Below are positions 49,455 to 61,651 of a DNA stretch of 64,000 bases, piece by piece. Each line of letters opens with the position of its first letter. Positions within the stretch are counted from its first letter, which is position 1. The stretch lies in NCBI RefSeq assembly GCF_026230105.1, contig NC_079485.1, forward strand, positions 10,548,872 through 10,612,871, given 5' to 3'. This DNA comes from Diorhabda sublineata (lineage: Eukaryota > Arthropoda > Insecta > Coleoptera > Chrysomelidae). The notes below the pieces were generated by a model. It saw only the letters and a program-made list of their open reading frames with translations, did not search any database and was not told the origin of the DNA. The position numbers and the translations under genes were made by a program.

Positions 49455-49990
49455 TTTAAGACAAGCAGTAACAACAAGTGTAACCCGTACCTGCTTGTCA
49501 GTCTGCTACCACAGCCGATTCAACGACATCTTGTTTGTAGTACTCGTATATGGTGTAAAACTTGAATCTCATTAAATGATTAGGTTTTGGTTTAAGTTCA
49601 AAGATAATGCCAGAGAAATTCAAGAAATATGCAAAAGTGGATAAACCTGTTTGTTCAAACTGAAGGATTGACGAGAGTTTAGAGAATCTCATACGGGTCC
49701 AAGTAAAACATTTTAACAAGTGATTTTCAATTCGGGTGTATGCCAAATTTGTTCCAAGGGTTTCAAGACAACACACCGTGTCATAAGTCCCTAAAATTGT
49801 AACAGGAAAACGTTTCAACCCTATTCCTTATACGACAGAGCGGATTGAACGCTTCCACAAATACTTCCACTCATAGATTCGAGGTTGGAATAAGGGAATT
49901 GCTATCCAAGAACGATATGTTGAAAGAGAATAATTAAAATATTATATAACTTTGTTCTTAATAAAATAATTTTTCGATCTCTCATCTTGT
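49455..49990 (+). mobile_element. internally deleted mariner relic
   Basis: The 5' segment shares GCTTGTCAGT-TGCTACCA-AGCCG (49492-49517) with the relic at 60.5 kb. After a deletion, C-terminal transposase pieces follow in shifting frames: FQDNTPCHKSLKIVTGKRFNPIPY (about 49765-49835; the catalytic Asp-Asn pair is visible) and IRGWNKGIAIQERYVERE (49877-49931), the usual W-R-W-KCIA-QG-Y end of mariner transposases. It lacks HTH and the first catalytic residues. Confidence 0.65.
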
Positions 49991-52140
49991 ATATTCGCGC
50001 CACACCTTGTAGTTGTTATTGAGTAGACTTTTACAGATTTCAGGTTCAAGTAAGACGTTAAGTTTTTGCCATCTTTAGAGCATTCTAATACCTTGCATGA
50101 CTTCCTTCCAGTGGTTTTGATTTTAAATTATCAACTACAACTGTAAAATTAAACAGGCGGCGACAAAATAATTCCCTACTAATATATGAAATTTAGCGAA
50201 GGAAAACTTCAATTGACTTTAGTTCAATTGTTAATTTATTGGGGAATGTATTAGATAAAAGGCTAATTGAAATACTTAACATTTTAATATTTTATTTATA
50301 TTGAAATGACAGATGATGATTGACATTGAGTTCAACAAACTATCGAATTACGTCATGTTGTGTTTTTCAATGACAAATTTCATTATTAGCATCAGTTATT
50401 ATAATAATAACAATGAGCACATGAATACTGTGAATAATTGTGAACCATTTTGGTATTGTCTAAAAATCTAATACTTAATTGCTTGTATATCACCATTTTT
50501 GATATTCTAAAAAGAATTTAGTAGCCAACAAAATTGCGAAACCAGAGCATTCAATCCGGCTTTTATGGATGATTAACTAAACAATTCAATTTTATTAATT
50601 ATAAGCAAATACAATTGGAGCTTGAATAGAAAGTATACACGTATTTTCACGAAAAGAGATAATTTGATTAGTATTCTAAATCTGCAATGTTGCTCAGAAT
50701 ATTTTCATGTTTTATTTAGAATATATTCGTGTCAAGCATAAATTTTAATGAAAAAACACATATGAATAGAAAAGAATTTTCAAATTAATAAATAAAATAA
50801 CAGAGAAAGTTTATACTTGACAAGTTGTCTATACTATGTGTTTCTGTTCATACGCTATTGGTCATTTCGATTTATCTTACGTTAGTCCAAACATATCTTT
50901 TCCAACATTTTACCCTCAAAGAACGACGGCTTTTATCAATATTTATTTATCAGGCTTCAGAATATTTGTCATTCTTCAAGTAACAACGCTCTAGATTTTT
51001 TCGAAATAAAGTATAAAATAATGACAATTGGGGAGACAGAACAGAATAATTTCACTAAAATGAATTTGCTGCATTCGAAGTAGATGTATCATACTTAAAA
51101 TGAATTATAATTACTTAATTATTGATAATAGATCATAAGAAATTCCCGCTTTTGTTTCTAAATTTGAACCTCATTATATAAACTTATGTAGGGTTCAAAA
51201 GTTATGTATCAATTAGTTATTCCCCATTGCCTCACATCAACGTATTTTACTTAAATCAAATTCGCTGCAATAGAGGAAAAGGTGATTGTATACCATATGA
51301 TAGTTTGTGATGTCTCAAAAATTAATAAGCACCTGTTTCAACAATTATTTGGATACCATGATAGTGTTGCCACTCGACTCTTTCCTAAGAATTTGAGTCT
51401 TCCGCAAAAATTCTAGTCTAAATTTTGCTGTACACTTGTTAAAACGATTCGTTCCCGACTTCAGATTCATTTCTTGACGAAACGTGAGTTTACAGGTTAC
51501 TCATATTAACCAAACAACAAGCTTCAGAATATCTCCATCAAACTGAGTCTAAGCTAAAAAGAGTCATTAATAAAAAAAAAACAATTTTATAAGTCGTCTT
51601 TGGGAGAGAGAGCAAAGGTGAGAAATTGTATCTCTCCCACACGATCAAAAATTTCCCACAAGGGTTTGAGTAACTGATAATTACTTAAGTATTTTACCAT
51701 ACCTAAATTTCAAAAAATATAAAATATTATTTTTCGCGCTGAAAACAGCAGTTGTCATTAGTAATTTCGGCAAAATGTCTATCTAAGAACAATAAACAAA
51801 TTTAAAAATTACTCAAAAACAACCAGTCCGATAATACACATTTGTTGATTTTGATAAAAATAAGATAAATGCAGTACACATAAAATCAAAACCAAAATTG
51901 ACGTTTTTATATTTACAATTTTACATGGAACTCAAGTACTAGTAAGTTTTACCTTAATTTTTTAAAAAATAGCTGTAACAACTAATTTGTAGCAATGTTT
52001 GTAGCCTTGATAAAAAAATTAAACAATTTCGAAATATTGGCATAGTAAAAAAGAGTAAGGAGTCTTTAAAAACCCTATTACATGTCGAATCAAAATAATT
52101 AAATTTAAACTTCACCCCGAGCGAAAAACTCCTTCTTTAT
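49991..52140. other. noncoding stretch
   Basis: AT-rich; nothing recognised. No ORF1 of the LINE that follows could be found here, in line with 5' truncation. A small inverted GGGAGAGA/TCTCTCCC pair lies at 51603-51638. Confidence 0.55.
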
Positions 52141-54215
52141 TAACTGTACATTCTCTCTGATTCAGTGGAACTGCGATGGATCATCGACTAGAAAGAATTC
52201 AGAAAATCATTTCCTCGCACAAACCTGACTTTCTTTGTCTTCAAGAAACCAACTTCAAAATTCATCATCAACGCAATTTGAGAAACTTTGAAGGATATTA
52301 TAACATCTGTACCAACTGCGACATATACTCATCTCAACTCTTACAAACAACAAACCTTAAAGTAGTAGCTATCATTACTTGGTGCCCCAATAAACTTATC
52401 TTTTGCAGTAAGCACATTTCACCAGATCATCCCCTTGATGAATAAAAGTTAATAGACTTAATTCTTCAGCTTCCCCAACCATACATCTTTGTTGGAGACT
52501 TTAATTCATATCACACAATGTGTGCTACTAAAACTTGCACTAGAGGCAACACAAAAGTCATAAATTCAACTGGTATCTGTTTGTTAAATACTGGATCGAA
52601 AACTCACTTTAACATCTTCTCAGGTTCCTTGTTTGCTATTGACCTCAGCTTCTGTGACCCTAAAACTGCACTTTGTCTTTCCAATGACCTACATGATAAC
52701 AACCACTTCCCTATTATAACATCCAATCTCTATTATGAAGAAACTGTTGCCAAAAACTTCTGGCAAATAAAAAATGCAAACTGGTCTGAGTTTATTTCTC
52801 TCTCCGAAGCCTACTTATCATCTTTGACCATTTCTACGAATATAAATGATACGCTAAATATGCTCACTAAAAGCATACTTGCAGCTGCCGAGACTCTTCG
52901 GCATGTAAAACTGTTTCATGGTTGAATCCTGATGTTGAAAATGCCATATGTGAATCAAAGAGTGCGTTTAATGGGTGAAGGCATCACAAAACATAAGAAA
53001 ACCTTATTATACATAAAATGCTTAAAGCTAAAGCTAAATTTATTATCAAGCAAAGTAAGAATCTTCCAATTCTTCTAATCCTGTTCATTGGCAACTTACC
53101 ACCACGTCCTACCTACTAACTCACGAATAATTGTAAATTCTATCCATAAATTGCTTGCACCTCTACTCCAAAATACTAACCTTTCCTTGACCTGCCCACT
53201 TCTTTTGCCTTTTTCTCCCCCTTAGACTAAAAATATTTCCATAGTAGACACCTCCCTTACCGTTACAATAAACATTAATTCCCTAGCGTCCTTGTAGAAA
53301 AAGCATTCCTAGAAATTCTTCATAAAAAATCCTTCGATCTAATTCTCTATACGGATGCCTCCAAAGCTGAATCCGGTGTCAGTTGCGCCGTCACTACAAA
53401 CCACTAACTCATAAGTTCTTTCCGTTTACCTTCGTCGTGCAGTGTTTACACTGGTGAATTATACAATATCTTTCAAGCTTTCAAATTTATCTCTCCTCCC
53501 CAAAAATATGTCGCCATATGTACGGACTCTCTTTGATCCATACAGTCAATCAAAACCATAATCACGAACCATCCAATAGTCCAAACCATTCACGACATCT
53601 ACCAAACTCTCATTACTCTATCTTATCTGACTTCCATCACACACTGGAATCGCTGGAAACGAATCTGCAGATCACCATGCCAAAGAAGCCGCAAAGAATT
53701 CTCCTGAAATCCTAGTTCAGCTTAATGAAGACTTCAAAAACCTCATTCAAGAATCTTGGTGTGATATATAGAGAAAAAGTAATACAGCATCACATAACAT
53801 CCACCCATCTACTTCTCACCTGCCCTTAAACTTTTTGAGTAGGAGAGAAGCTGCGACAATAAGAAGACTCACTACTCACGGCTATTTGATGTCGTCAGAA
53901 AGTCGTCCTGTCTACCAAAGTTGTCACCTTCCTGTGACTGTTACGCACATTCTCACCGACTGCAGAGAATATTCTACCACATATCAACAGTTTGATATGA
54001 AAACTAAACTCAAGGAGACACTTAACTACCCGACAGAAATGAAGAAAAACCTAGAGTTACTTAAAGCCACCAAGCTGTATCAGAAAATATAATTAATTTA
54101 TGTATTGTAATAAATTTTGTAACAGTGATTTATTTCACTTATGTATCATTGTTTTTGTGTGCCAATGACCAGCGCTGTCCAGGCACGTTAATATGAAATA
54201 AAAAATACTGTCGGC
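52141..54215 (+). mobile_element. I-clade-like LINE relic: endonuclease and RNase H
   Basis: A non-LTR retrotransposon truncated at the 5' end. The endonuclease domain starts with IQWNCDG and, after a frameshift, DHRLERIQKIISSHKPDFLC and LQETNFK (52176-52260, catalytic Glu of QET), then FVGDFNSYHTMC (52490-52520, GDFN box), SLFAIDLSFC and DNNHFPII (about 52625-52720, counterpart of the SDH-P box). Nearly all of the RT is missing between about 53090 and 53260. RNase H follows: LYTDASKAESGVSCAV (53345-53400), YTGELYNIFQA with its Glu, ICTDSL, and HIGIAGNESADHHAKEA (about 53635-53690). The C-terminus reads REAATIRRL and CHLPVTVTHILTDC (about 53915-53965), the zinc-knuckle-like end of I-group elements. 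An A-rich tail AAATAAAAAATAC closes it near 54209. Domain order supports the I group. It is dead, but several blocks remain in frame for over 100 codons. Confidence 0.88.
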
Positions 54216-54535
54216 TACAAGAAAATCAACATCCCAAATGACTATTTTGTTGAAAATCCATAAACATATAATTACAATAATTATCCTCTATATTTTTTTC
54301 ATGTCATTTAATAGAAGACTGTTAAATTCGGAATATTTCTCGGAAACAATTCATTGTATTGTGCCTGACAGACGTGAAATGGTAGTACAAGTTCATGGAT
54401 CTATTTATGAGAACCACATGGGAATCTCCTGTCTAGCGTAAATAAGTAATAATGAATTTTATTTTTAAACACGTACTATATTTAGATGTATAATTGATTC
54501 GATAATAATAAGCTAAACAGCTATTTTTTCCGTAA

Positions 54536-54853
54536 GGAAAAAATAATTGCTCATGACATATTATCCCTTTGTATGATTACATTTAAATGTGAAATGCTTC
54601 CAAAAAATTTTAAAATATCTAAGATGAAATATAGATGAAAAAAATTAAGGATTTCAAGACATTTAATAAATTTTAAATATATATATATTAAAAAAATACA
54701 CTTAGGAAATATTTAAAACATACACAATGTCTTGAAGTCTTTAATTTTTTTCATTTATATTTCAACTTGGATATCTTCGAATTTTTTAGAAACATTTTAC
54801 ATTTAAATGTAATCATTCAAAGGGATAATATTTCATGAGCAATTATTCTTTCC
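54536..54853. mobile_element. near-perfect 318-bp palindromic foldback MITE
   Basis: Two arms of roughly 155 bp are inverted copies with only scattered mismatches: AATAATTGCTCATGA, TATTATCCCTTTG, ATGATTACATTTAAATGT, AAAAAATT and ATGAAAAAAATTAA occur on the left and inverted on the right. The spacer is a short TA-rich loop near 54690. No coding capacity. Such long, little-diverged palindromes are typical of young foldback MITEs. I did not find a clear target duplication. It follows directly downstream of the LINE. Confidence 0.85.
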
Positions 54854-56519
54854 TGTATCATAATTGTCGGTTGAAAAATAGGCATTTTTGAGTTTTTTGC
54901 CATGCCCCAAAAAATTGAAGATCCATACTGAGGTACGTGAAAATAACAAATATTGTGAGCATATGCTAATTCTGGGAAATAAATAATTATAAGTATCATA
55001 ATCTAGAATGTATGTGTGGTCTTATAACAGGTACAGTAATATTTTTGAATAGCTTGATTTCCGACTACTCTAAAGCCTGATTGTGGTTAATCTATGGTTT
55101 GGACTTAAGGTATAAAGATAAGTAAAATCGAACAGCCAGAGCCCGCATGTATGTGGTTTCATATAATAAATTATACAATCACTCAACCATGGTACATAGA
55201 TAGTTAGAAAAAATGATACATATGGACATTTTATTTTTTCTAAATAAAAAACAACCGCATACCCACGACAATACAGAGTATTATTCCACTAATAAATTGT
55301 CTCTCAATGTGATAACTGAAGTAATTATATAATTTGAAATGCGATTCGCATGGATAAGATGAAATAATGTATAAACTGCCACTCTGCTGCCACCTGCTCA
55401 ACTCGCTCCACAGTTAATATATCATACTGAAGATTTCGTTATTCATAGTAATAAACTACTTTACTAGATGGCAACATAAATGTATTAAAAACAATTTTTA
55501 CCGTTGTGAACTCATAAAATACATCAACAAATGAGTATTGTTCATAATAATAACTTCAGTGCCATCAGTCCGTTTTATTCTGAAGTTATTTTAGAATAAT
55601 AGATTCCGCGTTTCATAGTACTAAAATATTTTACTGGATGGAGAGGAGTGTATAGAAGAGTCAGAAAAATTAATAGTTCAAATACCATTATATATAATAA
55701 GTTGATAATAAGTTAAAGGTATTACATAGTACATACCCTTTGTTAGGTGATAACACTGTTATCTTGACGGCTATTTTTGTAGAGTGTATGAAGTTGTAAA
55801 TAACTGACAAATATTAAACTTTTATTCTTTACCGATTAGTAATATAATATTTAAACGTCGGTATTTTATATGACAATATCCTGAAAGCGATCAAAATATG
55901 TTATGCTCCTAGCACTTGCCGATTTGGTCTAAAAAAACTAATGAAATAAATATTAAAACAAGTTCAAAGAATTCAGATCTGCGGATCTCGGTGCCTATTC
56001 AATAGGTCCCCTTCGACCTATCCATCTACCTGGAAATTAGGAATCATGATACTAAATGGCTTTCTTAAAACCAGTGTAAATTCCTCTAATGAAAGTAGTT
56101 ACTAAGAGCTTTTAAAATAGATTTTATGACTAATTTCATATCAACATTCATAGGTCATAAATTTTATAGTTTTTATCAGCTGTCTGTGATAAATTGATAT
56201 GTAATACTATAACTTTGCTTATAACAATTTCATGCAGATTTCCTGGTTTTTATACAAATTAGTTCTTTTCTTGGTAAGGTATGAAGTTAGTTGGTGACAT
56301 AGTGACTTTGGTATCAATCATTCCTCCTCAACTTAAGGATTTCAAACAGATTTAAACAATTATTATCATTTATATGGGCAGATATGATTATTTAAGTTAT
56401 TTTCAAAATTTGTATTGGCATATTTTATATGTTTACCGTTGTTAATATCATCTGCTGTTTAAGTTCAAAAATTGCCTATTTTCGGATGTACCAAATAAGT
56501 TGTTACGTATGTAGTAATA
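54854..56519. other. noncoding stretch with a weak direct repeat
   Basis: Imperfect direct copies of a 40-bp segment (TTCATAGTA-TAAA, TTTACT(A/G)GATGG) at 55440-55482 and 55605-55648. At 55960-56040 a GC-richer patch reads QVQRIQI and might be a LINE scrap, but evidence is too thin to call. Confidence 0.4.
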
Positions 56520-57235
56520 AATTTTATTAGTTTGTTCACCGCTGGTTCTTTTTATCATAGTAGACAAGACAAGGAAGTCTAGAGGAAGACCGAGAAGACT
56601 CATAGAAGCTAGAGCTGAAGATCAAGTCGATATCATCATGTCTATTATCGTTCCTAACATGTTGTACGTATCTGTAGAGTAGTACTAAAACAGCAGTAAG
56701 AAGCTCTAATCCCAGTAGAACATTCTCTTGAAGACGACATATCGTACATTGTACACGAGAGCTGATAGACCACACCAGGCAAACGAGATTGAAAAAATAG
56801 CTGGACCAAGGGTAACTGTGAGGATACAAATAAGAACAAGGAAAGAAAGGATTAGAAAGTATCCTAACCCATAAAGATTGGCAAAATCTTGACGAGGGAC
56901 AACTTCCGCAAGTGAATCCACAATCATTAAAGCCGTTTTTAGTAGAAACTGCACGACTAAAAATTTACGCCTTCTAGAAGTTGCTAAAAAACACACCCAG
57001 TGGGAACATCGAAATTGAAAAATAAGGTGCATGGTACTACCCAGAGGAAAGAAGAGGATAGCCGGACGTGGCAGTATGAAGTAGGGCAAATAGTGCAAAA
57101 AGCGAAGAAGAATTACGACCTAATCAGCCGAGATGCGGGTAGTACGAAGTTCTTACCGAAGGGGTGGGTTTGGTCGAGTATGTGTGTGTCACGACATGGC
57201 ATGGTATTGGACAAATATAAATCCTAGGAGATACT
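56520..57235. other. unrecognised GC-richer, coding-like segment
   Basis: Compared with its surroundings this segment is GC-richer and has longer open stretches on both strands: minus 56706-57098 (130 codons, strongly hydrophobic) and plus 57000-57227 (75 codons, basic, KVHGTTQRKEEDSRTWQYE...). Plus-strand translation through frameshifts is Arg/Lys-rich (GRPRRLIEARAEDQ, TVRIQIRTRKERIRK). I do not recognise the family. A decayed retroelement gag or transposase is a guess based on composition only. Confidence 0.25.
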
Positions 57236-57587
57236 AAACAATATTTCAGCTAAAATATTATCTGGAAAATTATTTCGTTTAAGTTATAAATGCATGATCC
57301 CTAATGAAAGAAATTAGTTTTTTTATTGCATGCTTTTATTATTAAATTGTTTAGTAATTTTATAAACATAAAATAAACAGCAATAAAGATCAGTCTACGC
57401 ATGAAATGTAATATTGCGACGGTAGATGAGCTGTCAAAAGCTTTATGATTTTAAAATATATACATTTTTTGTTCTATATTTCCTTTATTTATTATCATTA
57501 TTTTATTTTGCTGCATATTTACTAATTAATCAAATATATACAATGCATATTTTAAATTCAAAATTTTACAATTATATTATTTTGTTC

Positions 57588-57725
57588 ACTCTGAAGGTAG
57601 ACTGGTCTCCTTCAGTCTCTGAAGGCGATAACTTGGTTATTGAAACGCGTGTCAGACAGTGTAATTGTGAGTTTTGGTGTCGGGGTAGCATAAATTGTGT
57701 GTTCAGTATGAATATCACCAACGAT
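57588..57725 (+). repeat. structured repeat with hammerhead-like core
   Basis: Two adjacent hairpins. The first is CTGAAGG/CCTTCAG (57591-57597 with 57609-57615) with an inner AGAC/GTCT. The second is GATAAC-TTG-GTTATT (57627-57641). The second is preceded by CTGAAGG and followed by GAAAC, so the order CTGA-N-G-N, stem II, GAAAC mimics the conserved core of a hammerhead ribozyme of the type found in Penelope-like element LTRs. It departs from the strict core (one additional base before stem II; G where A9 is expected; stem III not evident), so it may be a decayed copy or only look-alike. Confidence 0.35.
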
Positions 57726-58039
57726 TCCAAAAATTCAAATTTAGTTGTTTACTTTTGATTAAATACTTTTCATTGGTTTCGGTTCACTTATAACTGTAGA
57801 ATACGTAAAATAGTAATATTATCTTAGTGTATTATTTTCGGGAAATTCGTCTATATATATACCATTCAAATTTGGATTGAAAATAAAATGTGTGCGTGGC
57901 GACACATGAGCATCAATGAATTAAAAATTAACAATGAATCACCCAACGCATTATAATTACGATAGTGAGAGTCACTGAGGTATGGTACCTTGTCAGGTAC
58001 TCAGCTTAGTACGCATGTGCTTTGGTTTGAAGTAACGAC

Positions 58040-58216
58040 TTATCTTGCTTTACCTGTCAGGTGGAGCGCGAGTGTAGTTTCTCGATTCGTGTCGTATAAA
58101 GTTTATATTTATTTGGATGGATTGTTCGGTTTAAATTGTCAAAACCCGAGTGAATTGTTTGTTTTCTAAAAAAATTTATGTAAAATGGATTATTGATATA
58201 TTATTGTTTGTAACCA
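58040..58216 (+). promoter_or_regulatory. possible promoter and 5' noncoding exon
   Basis: A GC-rich island (GGTGGAGCGCGAGTGTAG, then a TATAAAG at 58097) is followed about 115 bp later by a near-ideal splice donor CAG-GTTAGT (58216/58217). An ATG at 58183 opens only a three-codon frame. This could be a promoter with a first noncoding exon on the plus strand whose next exon is outside or far away. There is no independent support. Confidence 0.25.
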
Positions 58217-59566
58217 GGTTAGTAAAACGTATTTTGTTAATTTCATATTTAACTGTTTTCGTTTATACCGTATTCCTTTTAATGTACGCCACCGTGGCTT
58301 AAGTTTATATTCTACAGATGTCTTCGTAAAAGTTACCGTTTTTTCTTGCAAAATAACAATGTTAATAATTAATATATTATTAGTCGTAATAATGTGAGTT
58401 TTTATGCGTTTCACTAGAATGACAAATTTTCCCTTATTTCTCTTGATTTCTATTTATTTTGATTCAATAGGATCTCATGTAAAACTATCGTTCTTGATTA
58501 TATGTAGGATTCTTTAAGCAGGTATAGGTGTATGTACATAAATTTATGCTTAGCTCCATAGTAGACGTTCTTACCTCATTCCACGCATTCCGATCGGTAT
58601 ATTGTTAAAGGTGTGGCAAAACCTCAACTAAATATTTTTAATAAAAAAAATCTCGCGTAAATACCAAAATTTTTGTTGATGGAGTAACCTGTTTTCCTTC
58701 TTTAATATAAGTACATTGATTGTTCCAATAAATATCTAGCTATTTTTTCATATTAAACGGCGTTAAAAATTCGTGAAGATGTTTCCAAATTGTGTATTGT
58801 ATATTTACAAATAATTTGGGGGCAGAAAAGGTCCCTATTTGGTCATAGAACACCATAACTCAATGCCATCAATTTGCAAGTAGGTGTATGCAATAACATG
58901 AATGAAATAGCATAATTAGAAATATTTATGCACAGGTGTTGATGGTACGCAATTCAGAAGAACTTCGGTAATATTAGTCACTTCCAATCACTTTATGAGA
59001 GATACATACAGCATGTCTAAATATTATTATTACTTCGCAGCTTTTGGTCCATATTTTTTTGTTAACTCAACTACTTAAGAGGTTTGATAGTATATGAATT
59101 GTTCTTGTGATTACTTAGAATTAGGGCCGTATAACTAACTCCTTCTGAATATATTTGTTAGAATTGTCATCTATTCAAATTATATATATAATATAATATT
59201 TACCAGTATTATGAGGTTATATATAGAGGTATGATAGAAAATAGAGTCAATTATTCTACTACAAACAAAGTGAAATAGTAACATACCATTTAAATTAATT
59301 TAATTTAATTGGGAATGGTTATCATTTATTCTTTTCAATGTTAGAAATCGTCTAATGACGTTTTTCTTTTGGCATTTTTTTTTAATTTTCATGAAAAGCT
59401 AGAATTCACATGTCATAACGACTAGGAACAGATAATTTTATTTATTCTACCTAAAGAATTTATTTAAATCTGGTGACTAAATCGGATGTAGATGGTCTAG
59501 ACCCCATCATAAAATTCGAGGATTGCATTTGTTCTCCTTGGAAAGAGCTGTGATTGCACTTTACTA
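58217..59566. other. noncoding stretch
   Basis: AT-rich; nothing recognised. Confidence 0.55.
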
Positions 59567-59911
59567 TGGAGGGTAGAGATGAGAAGAACCATCTCGGTGT
59601 ATCGAAAAGTGTATGTTGAAAGAAAGCAAATTTAGGTGGCGCTATAGTAGCAAGTGGAAGAATTTTAAAAAGATATTAGATATGGATAGTAAATTCTTTT
59701 TTGAAAGTCATAACTATTTCAAAGAAACTATTAATATACAAATTCATTAGAAAATTATACATAAAATATATAACTGCTAAATTCATATCATTTCCACTTA
59801 GTACACTAGTGCTATTTTGGCGAGTCTTCGTATTATAATTTGCTATTTACAGCTGAACACTTTTTCAACTAATACCCCATACAAGACGATTCTCCTTACC
59901 TCTACCCTCCG
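59567..59911. mobile_element. MITE with about 100-bp inverted arms
   Basis: Left TGGAGGGTAGAGATGAGAAG and inverted right CGGAGGGTAGAGGTAAGGAG start long arms. Further shared blocks are TCT-G, GAAA, CGC-ATAG and AAGTGGAA. TA lies just outside each end (59565-59566 and 59912-59913). There is no transposase. A TA duplication suggests the Tc1/mariner superfamily, but end sequence alone does not prove it. Confidence 0.75.
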
Positions 59912-60499
59912 TACACTGAACTCATACACGCGAAGAACGCTATACCTATAATCTTTATGCTCCAGTTTTATTGGCGGGTTTTTTTAGAGCACGTCAAGTC
60001 ACGGGTTTTCGTTGGGAATACTTTTCAGATCGGTTGAGTTAAAATATTGAATACGCGCTCGATATAAAATACATAATAATTATATTTAAAATGCAATATT
60101 TAAAAAAATACTAAATAATAAATATGCACATATATTTTTGACTCTCTTGTTTCTTCATCTGACGATCTATTATCTCCCGGGAGACTTCTACTATTTATAA
60201 TTACTGTCTCTATTACTCACCTTGATACGCTTTGTAATTCCTATTACCGATGTTGTACGATCCAAATTATCTATTTCATTCATTTCTTATTGGCTACCTC
60301 TTGTTATCTATCGTATCTATTCCACTTTGGATCAGTCATTTTCCTGGAGTGCTTCTTTTCATTCTAATAATTTCACTTTCTGATTAAGCACTACTACATA
60401 ATGATTTATTAGGTGTGATAAAAAATATGGTGAATTTTTTTATTGTAGCAATCTCTTAAACTACATATATTTCAATTAGTATGTCTCATACTCTAACGT

Positions 60500-60900
60500 A
60501 TTAAGACATGCGATTTTGAACCTGTTCCTGCTTGTCAGTATGCTACCATAGCCGCTTTAGTGAGATCATGTTTGAAGTTGCCAACATCTTCCACAACGCA
60601 TCAACATTAAGTGTTTCAAATTGTGTCAAGTGTCAAACAGGCTCATGAAATGTTGAAATCTGTTTATTGTGATAATATAGTAATGTTGAAGTTTGTTAAA
60701 AAGTGGCGTCGAAAATATCTGTTAATGTTAATCATTGCTAAACATCAAGGTCATGGTCATTGCTTTCTTCAATTATGAGGGCATATTGCGATCAGAGTTC
60801 AACACGATATGCGAAAAACGTGTTGACTGAGATGGCTTTCTTCTCATCACAGGAACGCGTCGTTGCACAAGTATTTTATTATTCGCGAGGTACCTGGTCG
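60500..60900 (+). mobile_element. mariner relic, same family as the 49.5 kb copy
   Basis: Begins with the shared 5' segment GCTTGTCAGT-TGCTACCA-AGCCG (60530-60554). Then, in frame after shifts, VKQAHEMLKSVYCDN (about 60630-60670, first HTH), KWRRKYL, and KVMVIAFFNYEGILRSEF (about 60748-60800), the GKVM-FFD-GIVHSEF strand between the first two catalytic residues of mariners. The DETW block is missing, so there is an internal deletion. Similarity fades after 60830. Confidence 0.65.
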
Positions 60901-61448
60901 ATAAAGGCCGAAAATAAAAAAAAAATGTGCTAAAAGAGAAACGTTTTCATACCTCTTCGTGTTTGTGGCTTATTGGAATTTTTGAATCTTTTGTAAACTC
61001 ATTTCTTCTAAACATTGTTACTTTTTCCAGGGTACTAACTTATTGTTTTTTTGTCAGATATCTTGAATATTTCACAATATTTCATTTTTTTTAGAATTGT
61101 ATTGTCGATCCCTATTGTATCACTCGTTCTTCAACTTCTTTTCTATTAATTAAAAATATGAATGCGTGTATAAATATTTGTTTTTTATTTTTTGACGTTT
61201 CATTGTGCATTTTCTATTAGAACTATTATTTTATATAGTTTAATTTCAACTCTTTGATTCATCCTATACAAAAATTTGAAACAAAAAAAAACATTGAAGC
61301 CCTTATTAAAAACAGAATATCAAAATTTCAATTAATCAATATTTTTATCAACGTCACTTTGAATATTGAATTTTGAATCCTATGAATTTAAAAATTTCAC
61401 AAGAATTTATACAACTTAAAGCCTCCACAAATCTCAATTAATTATTTG
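60901..61448. other. noncoding stretch
   Basis: AT-rich with T-runs; nothing recognised. Confidence 0.55.
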
Positions 61449-61651
61449 CCAGACTTACATAAGTATTCGAAAGTTAGTCTACTTTGGTGTTTTACAATTC
61501 ATATATGTGTTAACTAGTGACTATTGTAACGAAGTCTTTGCCAGCTATATTATGAGCGGGTTCTTATTGGGAACGTGGCAAGGAAACACCAAAGTGGACT
61601 AACTTTAATATATTTTCCGAGCTTCCGAATACTTACGTATTCATCGTCTGG
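61449..61651. repeat. inverted pair with hammerhead-like ends
   Basis: Left arm 61449-61493 and right arm 61582-61651 are inverted copies sharing CCAGAC, TAAGTATTCG, GTTAGTC and ACTTTGGTGTTT; the right arm has about 25 additional bases. Read on the minus strand, the right arm has CAGACGA, a 6-bp stem GAATAC-GTAA-GTATTC, then GGAAGC, an order similar to the motif at 57.6 kb. No protein is encoded. Confidence 0.5.

Noticed and set aside
55960..56045. Possible LINE C-terminal scrap (QVQRIQI)
   Set aside because: Match is too short and in mixed frames.
60835..60960. SSQERVVAQVFYY, resembling the start of another transposase type
   Set aside because: Short and unsupported; could be chance or part of the preceding relic.
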